A stretch of DNA of 64,000 nucleotides from Formicarius rufipectus (taxonomy: Eukaryota; Chordata; Aves; Passeriformes; Formicariidae). A program made the translations under genes and the position numbers. The stretch spans positions 1,005,037 to 1,069,036 of the forward strand of contig VXAU01002072.1 of assembly GCA_013399695.1 (NCBI GenBank), read 5' to 3'. Below the pieces are notes generated by a model. That model was not told where the DNA came from, did no database searches, and saw only the letters and a program-made list of their open reading frames with translations. This document shows, one piece after another, positions 13,615 through 26,700 of the stretch; the first letter of the stretch is position 1, and every line of letters begins with the position of its first letter.

Positions 13615-13775
13615 CAGAGAAGGGAAAAAAAGAGAAGATAAAAAACATGAAAGTAAGATGATAACAAGTGCAGCAGAAGCAAGAGCAAATAAAAAGGTGA
13701 AAATACAATTTGAAAGGGTGGAGAGCGAAAAAAAAGTAGGTGGTGAGCGGGCACCAAGAGAGACACATGATTGGA
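13615..13775. repeat. Purine-rich low-complexity stretch
   Basis: The + strand is strongly biased to A and G (gaagggaaaaaaagagaag, gcgaaaaaaaagtagg) with few pyrimidines. This explains the phenylalanine/serine-rich 111-codon open frame on the - strand at 13433-13768, which I do not regard as a gene. Confidence 0.6.
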
Positions 13776-16700
13776 AATTAAGTGTTTGATAGCCTGGTTA
13801 GCAAAGGTGGTGTCTTCATACCAAAGGCCCAGAGATGTTTTGTGTTGAGTTTTTAAATCTGATTTTAACTATCTCAAAGTTATATGTTCAGGAGGTTTCC
13901 TAAGCTCTGTGAATAGCTGGCAGAGAGGCACAAGTACCAGGGAAGGTTCTGTCATTCTGCAGTCAGTGTAGACGTGGTGACTCCACAGGTGTTAGCTATG
14001 GCTTTAATTAAATTGCAGCTCTTTTTGTCTCCTTGCCTTCTCATTCTTCTGCACTGTTATACTATTGGTGCTAGTGAAGCTGTTGTTGAGAGACACAGTG
14101 AATTGTGTTGGGTAATCAAGGAGAACTCATTAGTTTATGTTGCTCGTTCAACCTGGTGGTCACAGGGCAGCCACACAGAGTTTTGCCGGACTGCTGCGAG
14201 AGTCTTGTGGAGCCACAAATGAGTGGTTGAAAGAAGTGTTGAGACCTGCTTAAGCCCTCACTGCCAGTAGAAAAGCTGCCCACGTGTTAAACTGGTGATG
14301 GTGAGTGACTTGTCCATTAGAGGTGTCTCAGCAGGGAGATGTCTGATGGCTAACCTGGCTTGTCAGCATCGCTTCTTCATGGTCTACCTATTTGCAACTA
14401 GCACTTCAGGTCAATTACTCTTTGCAGTAATGGCTTATCTGGGCTGCTCTATGCATGAAGCAGAATTAGCTTCATGGCAGAGTGGTCCAGGAGAGTGTGA
14501 AGGAGCCAATCCCCAAGGAGTGTTGGTTGTGGTGGACCTCGGCTTTACATACCTGGGATGTGTTACACGCTGCATGATTGTTGCGTAGCTTTGAGGCCTT
14601 TCACTACATCAAATGGCATGTCACATTGCAGGAGTTCACTTCTGTGAGCCTTCCGTATTCTTCAAGCTCTGCTCATTTTTCTGCTGGGCTAATCACTTTG
14701 GCAAGCACCAGTACGAACAGCACCAGTTCCAGCTACCTTTCATATTTAAAAACTGCTCATATATATGAATTTGCAGTAAATAATTACAGAAAGGAAACTC
14801 TGATGCAGCAGTTGTCAGAGAGCAGTGAAAATTAATGGAAACCAGTTCAATAAGAGCCTTCATTTGGAACAGCTAAAATGCATGGTTAATTTAAGTATCT
14901 GGCTAGGCTGGATTAAGTAATCTACGCTGGGCACAGATCTTCAGCAGTCACTGCACTGCTAATGAGTGAAACAATTCTTTTATTATAAAATCATTATCAG
15001 TCAATAAAATGAGCTCAAACCACAAAATAGGAGCAAAGTTCAGGGATCTGAGAATTCATAGTTTTGCCCCATCACTGAAAATGTCAGGAAATTAAAAGAA
15101 ACTCCACATAAGTCACCACACAGTGAAACCCAATGGACAAAAACGATCCCCAAGTGCTATGGCAAGACTTACAGACTCTTCTGAAACAAACTGCTGTTTC
15201 GAAGGTGAAAAAATGGGCCTTAATCTTTGCGTCCAGTTCTCCATGCCTACCTTCATCCCATCAATATGGTTCATGCAGCTGCTAACTGGCAAAATGCAGG
15301 CAGGAAAGACAGAGTTGAAAACTTGGCTTGGAGAAAAAAAAAGAGCAATACATAACTATCTAAATTATGGTTTAAAGACATAAAATTAAAAAACTGAGCT
15401 AACATTATGCCTACAGGTGGGCACAATTCCCCCTGAAGGGGCCCACATTGCCTCTAGACCCAACCTGGGCTTATGCAGAGCTGTCCTAGGAGTTACCAAG
15501 AGCAGGATGGATAATGGTAATTAGTGATGGCCAACAGACTCTTGCTGAAGTTGACAGTAAGTGTGATTTTTCTCAACAAAGGTTATACGAGAGGAAGAGT
15601 TTATTGCATTATACCTCTCATTTAGTTAGATCTGCTCCTCAAAACTTGGTTTGACAGATATTTATTCAGCACCTACTTTCCCTTCAATTTTCTCAAGGGA
15701 AAGATGTCACTTTAGGCAGGTTCAGGAGCTCTACACTCAGAGTGGGCTGGTCCCAGCTTGCCAGCTAGTCCTTGTTCTGCCTCCTGCACACATGGCTTTA
15801 TGCCTGAGGAGCTGCAGACAGGATCTATGACATACTACTTTCTTTCATGGGAATTGAAGGAGGAGTTGCTTTGTCCAAATAATTTGCTTCCAGAGAGTTG
15901 ATAACAGGGCCGAATTGGAGAGGTCATGGTAGGGCAGAAAGAGAGGAAACAAAGTGCTGGAGAAGGTGAAATATTTTATGTGAAAAGGTGGTGCATTTTT
16001 TTTTTTCTTAGACAGATTTTATATCCTAGCTACTGAATCACAGTGTATGCATGGTCACCTAGAATATGACCAGGCAGTTCATTGTGCTAAATTCCGACTA
16101 TTTGCAACCTCAGGAAGACACTACTGCACCGGTTGATGATGCTGTCAATTTTCAAGGTTACCTTTGTCACCACACAGGAGAGGAGCAGATGTCAGAGCCG
16201 TTCCGGTTCTAAACCAGAGTCCTAAGAATGTGAATCCTTGCAAATTCTGGAACATGATATCAGAAAATAGTGAAAATACTTTCAAAAAGCACAAACCCTG
16301 TATAAACTACTACGAAAAAGAGAGCAAATCTGTGAATCATAGAATATATATATATATTTTAAGATACACCAATAGAGTTACTTAGGATAATAGTACTTAG
16401 CTCTGTTTTATAGCTCTTTTATTTGTAGATCTTAAAATTCTTTATAAAAATAAAATATACTTCTGTTTTGCGTATTACCAGTATCAAGGAGATTGAATCA
16501 CAAATGAGCCTAATGACTAACTCATGGAGAAACACTGGATCTTTGTCTGTCTGGGTCTAGTCTAGACCTTTTGGTATGCCCAGAATTATCTTAATGTGTA
16601 GGTTTTGTTGGAAAGTGATGCCTATCAGAGTCTCCTGTAAGAAACCTTTGGATCTCTGCTACATTGCCAAGGCTATAGTTTCAGACGTACCATATGTAGG

Positions 16701-19700
16701 ATATCTTGAGAGTGGGCTAACCTTGTAATAGATCCTTACAAACTTTGTAACTAGGCAACTAAAAAAAGGGAAAAAAATGCCCTCTATGGTTGTTATCAAA
16801 TTTGTCTTAGGAAACCTTTGTCCTGCTATGCCAATTAAACTAAGAGATGATGTTGCAATGTAATTACATTTTATTTTAAATTATATTGTCTCATAATTCA
16901 TGCAACTGTATTATCTGAGCTTTACTGAAAACCATCAATCTGCATCGTATCTACCACATCAGAGAGGCAAAATGCTAATTTTTATAGGATTTTATCTCAA
17001 GTTATTAAAAAACTGTTATCTAAACAGTAAAGCATTCTCGTCTAAGTATGTACACCTTATTTCATTGCATCAGACCTCTGTATTGTTAATTAATAAAAAC
17101 TAAAAGAGGAAGCCTAGCTCTGGATTTTTTCTGTGTCTCTTTATATATTCCAGTTTCTAGATCCCAAGAGTCATTTGAATTTACTCTTTTGAATATTAGT
17201 GGAAATACACAGATCACTTGTAATGACTGCAATCCCTGACAGAAAGGTTCTGCAGATGAACCTTCACTTGCCTCCACCAGCCAGACTAACTCCTTGTTAT
17301 TGCTATGCTGAGTCTCAGTGAACTTCAAGAAGTTTACATGAAGCAGATGTTATGATGCAATGCAGTAGTTGAGCTCTCACAGAAAATTCAAGAAATCCAA
17401 GGCCAGATTTCTTACAGATCTTTGTAAACAAGCCACAGCAAGACAGAGTAGTAAGGTATCCTAATTAACTATGTATCCCGATATATAATAACTGTGTTGC
17501 TATCAGAATGATGACTTTAAAGACTGTACAAAAAAGTTATATCCAAACTATAATTAAATACTCTGAACTGAGTTGAATGTGATAAAAACTATAAAAATTA
17601 TCTGACATAGTAGATTATCAATTTTGATACCTATAAAGCTTTAAAAAAAGATGATTCTTAAAATAGTGTAAAAAACCACCCTTCCCAAATATTGTAAAGA
17701 AACACAGCAGCATTTACATAGACTCATCTGTTTCTGCAGGGGATTGAAATGCCTCCTTGGGGAACAGCAATTCCTAGGCAGAAGTGCCATAGTGAAACAC
17801 TGTGTGACTGGAGCCACGAAGAAAAATCAAGCTTTTCATTCTAGATGTATATAAAGTAATCTGTGAACAGTTCAGGAATCCATGTCTTTTCAAAAAGAGA
17901 TTGGTGATGGTCTCTTTTCCAGTCATTTATTTGTAGCAGCCAAGTTGTGTGGAACAACTCTTGTGTGTTGCATCCTAAAAAGTTTGCTATTTGCAAAACA
18001 TTTTACCATTTTCCACTTCAGAAGTATCTAAATTTAGTAATGGTGCATAGCTCTGTCTCCCTGGGGACCTGCAGTTCAAAAGTCCAACTCTGTTTTGAAT
18101 ATAAGTTTAGAGCAAACAGCACAGCATGACATGGTAGTGGCTGAAGAATAACCTATATCTGTTCCTCAGTGCAAAATCTTTATTCACTCAATCTGAGGGT
18201 GCAGGAGCCCAGGTGGGATTCTTGGGGGTGCAGGAATTCAAAGCATTTTCTCTAACTCTTTCAGTTTGGACTTCATAGAGATATGGGTTGTTCTGGTTCT
18301 CCCTTTGCATGTCTGTGGTCCCATGTCTACTTGCAGCTCCCACCTCATGTTGTCTTGCTGAGGAGCAGTCAGTCACCTGAATGACAGCCCTATGGTCCAG
18401 TCACCCACTCTTCATCTGTAAAACCCTGCTTGCTGGGCCATAGGACTGTATGGAGCCATGCTGTCCCCTCTCCTCCTTTTACCCATGCTGTTCACCATCC
18501 CAATTCTTCTGGGGCCTTGGCATCCCCAGAAGGAAACAGGCAATAGACCTTGCCCTCCTTGAACTGCAGAAGCAGAATCTATTAATCACTGCAGCAAACA
18601 GCCATACACTGGAGAGATGGACTTTTGTATAGAGGACGATATTTGCACATATTAGTGCAAAGTCAAAAGTACAAGTCTTGGATCATACTTTTGATCATGT
18701 ATTTCTTGACCCAGGTCTTCAGAGAAGCCACTTCGGAGTTTATAAAGGAGTTTTAATTGTTTCCAACCACTTTCTGTCCCTAGTTAGTCCCATGCTGGGG
18801 CATATCCTACTGCATGTCTCCCATCATACTCATTTCTCTTTCTGCTCCTCCCATCTCCCTCGTGTTCCCTTCTTCCTGTCCACCTTTGACCGAACATAAT
18901 GTCATCCACCTACACAAAATCAAGTGACATCCCTGTGCATATCTTGGATTTCTGCTTCTCTGCCAGATCTTTCTGTCCAAATCTCAGCACCTCACTCTAG
19001 CAATTCCCAGATGATGTCAGGTCAAACTGGGTATGCCAGCAGAGTGCAGCAGCTATTGTTGACTAGGCTGTCCAAAGTCACCTCTGTGCTTTAGACTCTT
19101 TCTGTCTGTATCAATATAGTACAGAATCCTAAACGCTTTCGTAAAACTTCTTTCTTTTTGTCTTCTCAGTAGCACTAGTAACTACAATGGAAAAATTTTC
19201 CTAGGAACAAATTCTTAAGTTATGAACTCTAGATTTAAACAAGGAGCATTTATATTGAGTGGAAAAGAGAAGGCCTTTGTTTGAACACAACAATCAGGCA
19301 TGAAGAAAATACAGAAGTATGCTTGGCCAAATTTTTCAGCTTCATTTTCTGTCAATAAGCTAGTGGTAACAGAATTTTTCTTGCTGAGCTTAAAGCTTGT
19401 GCTGTATTATTTTAGATATGCTTCATTACCTTATGGCACAAAGGTTTCCTTTTTCTCAGTATACAATAGAATTCATGTTTTGGTTGTGAATTCCTTTGAA
19501 CACTGTGAGGAATTGCACAGGGAACTGTGTCCTTTGGCAAGAAGGAATGGTGGAAAATAGAGGATGCTGCTTATGGAACTCCATAGGAGTGAGTCTGTCT
19601 AGCCACACTGCAGCATAAATTCAGTTCAATATTTATCAAAAAGGAATTCATCTGCACAGTTCCCCTGTGCAGCAAAGTTCAGATTACTTCTTGATAACTT

Positions 19701-22700
19701 TTCTCATGGATTCAACTATGCATGACAAAAAGCTTGCACCTGAAACCAGTCTCAAGTACTTTCACTGTTTAAAAACACATGCTACTGTTGTGATTAATTA
19801 TGGGGTTTTTTTGTTTGTTTGTTTAAAGGCAGAGGTACATTTGTCTGATCTTCTGAAGGGAGATGACATCTGTCTGCATCTCAAGGTCAAAGATCAACCT
19901 TCATTTGTCAATTCTTGAATTTTTTCCTGAAATATCTTCTTCATATATTAAAGCCAAGAACCTGAAGGAAGAACATGGAGAAGGGAATGCTGAAGATGTT
20001 AACCCTCTCACCACAAAATGCTATAGGTGAGTAAAATTAGTGTGGGTTCCAGAGTGACTGGACAACTTAATGAAAGATTAATCCATTGGGGGCTATTAAA
20101 TGCAGAATCACCATGTCTGGTTCAGGAATCATCTGAACCACAAATTGCTGCATGCTGGATAGATATTCTGGGAAAAACTTGATGCACTTGCTCTGTTCCT
20201 AATTATTTTCTAGGCATTTACTGCTACCCACTGCTAGAGACAGGGCTCTGCTTATGTTCCTTGACTTGGTGTTCATGTTTCTATGTTTTGAAATATTTCT
20301 GTGGATTGTTTCACATTTCTTCCCAGAAAAGGTGGGAAGAAGAGAGGAATCAAATGGTAAGTCAGAGAGGAAGGTGAATAGAGGTCACTGAGAGGGAAAT
20401 TGAAAGAGAAGAAAGTTGTAAATATTGTCATGTTTTCCCACTGTCCTTCCATAACATACTTATGATGTGGAGAGAGGTTAAGCCACTTCTGGATACATTG
20501 TGTGTAACCTGATGAATCTTAGAAGAGTGAAGAGCTTGGTGCAAGTTCTGATCCTCTTCCAGTCCAACCAGTCTGCCTTAGAGTCAAAAGAAAACAATGT
20601 GGTCAGTCTCTTGTTCTCTTCACATTCCCTGGTGCTGCTAAATGGATAATTTAAAAAGGCACATGTAATTCTAGCCATCTATGCCTTAGCTAATCAATTT
20701 AGGAGTAGAGTATCTGTCCCCTGCTTTCCAACTTCCAAGTATCTTTCTTTTCTTGATCATTTTTGTGGGATGCCTCTGAGCTGAATGTTTTGGTCCCTGT
20801 TAACTCAGACCTGTTGCTTCCTCTCTTCATCTGCTGTAAGATCATTTTTGCAGTTTCTATGTCACAAGAGCTGCTCACCCTGTTATTCCCTGCAGCTGGG
20901 AAAAGTAAGGCCAGAAATTCCAGTCTTTTTTCAAAGATTAGCCTGGACTAAGACCTAAAGTTTGGGAAACAGTTGAGTTAGTTCACAGCTGCTGACTTTT
21001 TACTGACATGCAATGAGACTGAGTAAATGTATTACCTTTCCTGTGTCTCAGATCTGTCTTTAAGGCAACCCATTCTCAGTGATCTGTGATTTCAGGCTAA
21101 ATCATTTTGTGATTACAGAGGCAGTTTGGATCTGGCCAGGTTCAGTAGTTTAGACAGTGCTACACAGATGCCTATACCTATACCAAACTTACCTAAAGTA
21201 AATTTGTCACTGAAGGATCTCAGTCAATTTTGTACATTCTGTACATGCAACTACTTAATCCCATGAGACTGAAACTTCCCCTGAGCAAAGGCAACTTAGG
21301 TGTCCAAGCACCCCATGGCTCAAGGTGGCTTTGCACAAAGCCAGCTTTGGTTTAACAAGTCTGGCTAGATCCTGCAGAGCCCTGACTAACAACTGCACTA
21401 TGCCTCTCAGCCAGCTCTGAGCATTCCCACAATGTGGAGCATGGACAAAAGGCCCCAACTGTGTGGTCCTGAAGGAACCAACATGCTCCAGAAGGGCATA
21501 TTATCACTAATGTGGCACCAGCCATCCTGGCTGACTTCACTGCAAACCATTCAAACGCCTTGGCACGAAGTTACTCTGTACCATATTGTCTGTAATTTTC
21601 ATTAGCTAGGTTATTTCAGGCTTTTATTCCTGTTCTTCTCTCCCATAGATTTGGATAATGGCGAGTTGGTCACAGCATGAAAGCAATGATTTTGCCATAA
21701 CTGTATGTATTATAAGACCCTGTAACTTTTTTGGCTATTTAATGCAGTCTCTCATTTTTTGTCCACCCTTTTTTGGCTAGACAGCCTGCATTTCGGGATC
21801 CTAGCCACGGAGCACAAAGAAATGACCAGTTAACTCATCCCTGTAATAAGCTGTACTTACAAGTCCTGTCCATGGGATATGCAGAAGGGATGGGCCAGGG
21901 AGCTGAAAATAGGACTTCATTACATACAAAGAACCACAACAAGCATAATATTGCTGCTTAGACAGTTAAACTCTGTGGCATATACACAAAATAAAAACCA
22001 GAAGTCACCAGTGTTGATAAAGTTGGTTCCCACCAAAGCATGCAGTGAATTTTCCATTTCTTTTTTTTTTTAAAAAATAAATATTGAGGCTAACCATGTT
22101 TTTCAGATAAAAGATGTAATTGTAAAATATTGCATTAAAAATCAGTGAAATGAGTAAGGAGGACTTTAAAAATTTGTCTTCCTCTGTCTACTCTCAATCA
22201 GATTTGAAAACTTTCCAGCACTGTATTCTTCCTTTTAGATGGTGCAGTACCTTGGCAGCATTTCCTGAAGGCTTTTCATGACCTCCTACCATAATTGCTT
22301 TGAAACCTACAGCAATCTCTGTAGAGTCTTCTTAAAAGAATATTACAAAAGTTAGGAATGCAACTATTTTTCCATAGATTTAAAAATGGAAGGATCACAT
22401 TTTCTGGTGTTTATGAGTGTCAGATATCTGCTTTTTAGATTTACCATAATTTTCCTCTTCTCTTTTTTTAAGTCTTTCTTAAAAATATGATAGGTGCACC
22501 CAATTGCACAACTATATAAATATTTCAAAAGCTACCAAATCTTACACATGCAAAAAAGGAAGCTTAACAATCTTTGCTAATCTCTAATGTAGAATGCTTT
22601 CATTATTTATGAAGATGGCAGACAAAGGGGAACTGCTCTTGAATGGAGTCCTAAATACTATACAAGAGAAGCCCTGGGCAGCTGCACAGCGCAAGAGTTC

Positions 22701-23274
22701 TTGCTATAAAGCTACTGACCAATGTCTCCGGAGATTGACTCTGAACATTAGTCTCTGGAAAACTTCACACTAATTGCATGTGAACTGGATTGAGATTTGT
22801 AAAAGATGGAAAAAATTAAGATTGAATCCTGCTATCCAAGCATCATTTTGTACCATCAGTGATTGAGTTACAGCAGGTCAGCACTTTCTCTCTTTCATCT
22901 CAGATTTTCTGCATCTCTTTTGTTTGTGTGTGAGGAAGGCAAATGACCTTTACTGGAGGAACACGGTGGTGGAGGGCCTTACATGGCACTTAGGGGAACA
23001 CGTCTGGATCCAGCAACACCTAAAACTTTTCTTCCCTCTGCATAGAGGTCACTTATGCTAGTATATGTGGTACTAGCCTTAATGCCTATTAATGCCTGCA
23101 AATGACACAGTGAGGCTAAATTGCAATTTCCTGAAAGCTGAGCTTAATAGACCTTTAAATACTGTTTGTTTCTGCTGTGGCTGATGAAGATTTTCCATAT
23201 TGATATTCCATACTGAGTTGGAGAGGAAGGGTCTGGCAAGGGTGGGATCTTTTGCTCATCCATACAGAATGCAT
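13776..23274. other. Non-coding stretch, no gene seen
   Basis: Mixed-composition, CpG-poor DNA. Open frames reach at most 97 codons (14295-14588 +) and none resembles a known protein. It contains an A/T alternation at 16344-16357 and a short TTTG run at 19806-19824. No repeat family, RNA gene or promoter-like CpG cluster could be identified. Confidence 0.65.
19806..19824. repeat. Short TTTG microsatellite
   Basis: A T6 run is followed by three gttt units. Confidence 0.85.
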
Positions 23275-23785
23275 TTTTGGATATTGCACTTCAGAAGAGG
23301 GAGAACTATTGGCAGAGTTTCATGGGAAAACCGACAAGAATGATCAGGGCTCAAGAAATAGTCATGAGGGCACAGACTGAGGAAAGGCAGGAGGAACTGA
23401 GGTTATTTTCTGTGGAGAAATGAAGAGAGAGGAGTGACATGATGTCAGCCTTCAAAAGTGTTTTTTCAGACACATCGAGGGCTTGCCAGGGAGAGGACAG
23501 GAAATTGTCTGACCCCTGTGTTCATGTCAGATAAGACCATAAAAAAAATGTGCTAAGGGGGGATGATGCAAGTGCATCACATGATTTGGACATTATAGAA
23601 ATTTTTTAATGGTAAGGATAGTAATGTACTAGAGTATATGTCCTAGGAAGCAGATCTCTAAGAGGAAGCTGGAGAAGCATCTATGAGAAGTGGCATAGGT
23701 ATGGTCCATACTATGTGGGTAATGGCATGGATTAAAGGACCTCCCAAGATCCCTTCCTGCCTGCTGTTTGCGAGTCTATTGCTAT
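23275..23785 (+). mobile_element. Decayed CR1-type LINE fragment, 3' part
   Basis: The order of recognisable CR1 words matches the 3' third of a CR1 retrotransposon in the + direction. It runs from an atgatcagggctcaag segment near 23340, through gaggaaaggcaggaggaactg (about 23380-23399), ggagaaatgaagagagagg and gatgtcagccttc (23412-23453), then an attatagaaatttttt segment (about 23593), to the 3' piece gacctcccaagatcccttcc (about 23738-23757). The terminal octamer repeat typical of CR1 is barely visible (gtctattgctat). Many substitutions and small indels separate it from any consensus I can recall, so it is an old, 5'-truncated, inactive insertion. No reading frame survives. The boundaries are approximate and the subfamily is not determined. 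Identification is by eye. Confidence 0.75.
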
Positions 23786-26700
23786 ATATAAAGACTTGAA
23801 GGATATTTCAGATGGAAATATATTTTAAAAAATCTGGAGCATATCTGAAACTGCTCTTCTTAGCTCTTTTTTGTGCTGAATTTTCTCCCATAATCCACAC
23901 ACCAGGTACAAAACACCTACAAAGCCCTGAAACATCTGAATGAGGGCCCAATGTGAAGACAGCAAGAGGTATTAGGGCATACCACTGAAAATGGTGAGAA
24001 ACCTTTCTAAACACTGTGAGAGGAGACTGGTGGCAACCAGATCAATAACTTGTTTATGGGTTTGAATTAGCTCTTCCTTCCTGCTGTACCACGTTCTGTA
24101 AGAACAATAAAAAATAAAAAAACCCAACAAGAATAAAATCACAAATGTAATAGAAAATGCTTTCTTCTCCCTAAGATTTCAAAATGTTCAAAATTTTTAA
24201 GAACTGGGGAATCGTTTTCCTCAGGGAAACTGTTTTCACCATTTTCCCCTTGTGTCATTTACTAAAAAAACCCAGTGCTTTGAACTTGAAAGGAATCACA
24301 CAGAAATGATGGATTTATGAACATGACAAGGATAACGGTGTCCGACATTTTTTCCTTTAGAAGTATATTCAGGTTTTCTCTTTGTGAATTGAGGCATGCT
24401 AAATTCTCCATTCTTTGTTTTAACGACATACAAAAACCACTGCCTTTACAGTTTGCATCAACATTCAATATAAGCCTGTACCCTGTGATCTGAATGGAAC
24501 AATTCTGTGTGTCAGAGTCTTGCAAGGAGTTTAACTTCAGGAGAACAAGGTCTTAAAGGAGAACTACAAAGCACAGAATGCTTTTGTGCCGTGTAGTGAG
24601 CTGAAGGGGGAAAGGTGGGATGAACTCTATATTCCGAGTGGCACCTGTGAAGCTGTGGGATAATTCTGTAAGCCTCTGTTGCTTCCTTCCTCATCTTCTA
24701 CACTTTTCTCCTTCTCTATACTTTTTCCCCATTTTGTGACCCCTTATGCAGAGTGTAACCCTTGCTCTGTGCAAGTGCTGCATAGTTGGGCTGGGGTTCA
24801 CCTTCCAACAGTTCTTGAAAGCAAGTTTCAAATGGATTTCAGGATTTTGGCTTGAAATTTAGAATATATTTTGAAAAAATGTCAGTATATTAGCTAAATT
24901 GCTAGACCAAATTTTGTTTTCAAATTCACTGGACTTTTCTTCAGGGTTATTTTTGTTGTTGTCCATAATTTCCTATCTTTGTCCTTACCTTTAGATTTAA
25001 AGACCAAAAGTGCCACAAAGACTTGTAATCATAAAGCAACTGAAGATGCTGGCTTGTATCTTTCCTCTTTTTTTTGACTTTAGGTTGATAGCACTACATC
25101 GACTTCATGTCTTACTTACTATTGAATGAAAAATTCAAATTAAAGAAATCACACAGTTGTAAATTGATGGCATATGTAGTAGCAAATTAAAGAGCAGTCA
25201 TCAACAGAAATAAAAGCTTGAAATGGATTGGAGTTCTGAGGATGCACTGAGAAAGTGAAGAAAGACATCAAAGCCAGCACTAAAAAAAATTAACAACTTA
25301 GCAAGGAAAACTGGCTTTTAAGAAAAGACATTGGATTCAGCAAAGGGCTGCACGGCCCATAGAGGATAAAAATAATTAAGAACAGCAGGGACTGCAATAA
25401 AAATGGTTGGAAATGAATACACCCTGGAAAGTAGTTGGTACAGTCTTTGCCAAAAAAACTCATAGCAATTAAGCAATTATAAATGGTCAGGAATTGTCTG
25501 AGGATGAGATGATTTGCTATCTAATGTTATAATGTTGCCTACATGTCAGGGAACAGCTGGCCTTTTAAGCTAACCAGGTCACAAGATTCACGAACCAGCT
25601 TTAGAGCTAAATCACAAAGAATTCACCAGTAGTTTTTAATAGTTATATGAGAGCGTAGAGGGTCAGAAAAAAAAGAGTGTAAAACATCAGTAAAATTATG
25701 TAAAGGATTATTTTGTAACCCTTACTTATGCTTTCATTCACATTTACCATTATGGGTTGCAAGTATCAAGTGTGTTTTTAAGAGACTCTCATACATTCTA
25801 TGCTATGGCAGAACCGGTTTCCCAGGCTGTAGATAATTTTTCTGTATACTCTTCCATGTGGATTTGGGCTCCTGTTCAATTCTGAGAATTGTCATTGTCA
25901 CCAGGATAGTGATGAATTAGATGATAATTAATATATGTCTCATCAGCAGCACCTATAACACCCTTGTACAAGTTTAAGCCCAATTCTGATCCCACTTAGC
26001 CTAGTTTTATGCAAGGGAACTTCAGCAGAGTGACTGCTGGTTTGCTGCCATATAAGGGATATCAAACCCAGTATGACTCAGCCCGTCACTTGCCAGTCTA
26101 TTCTAAGTAGGACTATAATAAGAACTTCCACAAAGGAAGCTAATATGCAAAACAATTAGAAAGAGTAGCAAAATTGCGCCTTTATAGACATTTGTTCCAC
26201 TTTTTTTGGCTTTTGAACTGGATATGTCTATGCAGACTATAAATATTTGCTCAAGGCAGATTTGGCATACTTATGAGCTACCTGTGTTAATTTTAATATA
26301 CTTTATGCAGTTGTAAAGATATGACAGCACAGGCTGGTAACTGGAGTACAAGCAGCCTGGGCACAGATAGTAGTTGCTTGCCCATGCCACCACTTTTTGT
26401 TGCACCTGCTAACTAGCTTAACACTAGTCTGGATGTAATAATCATTTTGCCTGAACAGGGATATGGCACATAGAAACCCTCCTGAAGAGAATGTCTGGTA
26501 GGAGGGATGCAATTGTCCAGTTCCTGGAGTCACTGAAAGCCAGTTGTTCCCTGATGGACTCCTAATCAGGAGAAAGAATGACTTTGTGCTTGAGGAAAGC
26601 ACTCCCAGTGCATGATTAACCTCACATTATGCCTGAGAGAAATATTATTTTGTTACTTCAAATTTTATAGCAAAGACATAGTGTTTGTAGTGTTTTATTC

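Noticed and set aside
16331..16360. Reverse-oriented CR1 tail (aatcatagaat)
   Set aside because: It is followed by an AT alternation rather than the CR1 body; a single octamer match is expected by chance.
16777..16790. Second CTCF-like site (gccctctatgg)
   Set aside because: One base short of the core spacing, so not a proper match.
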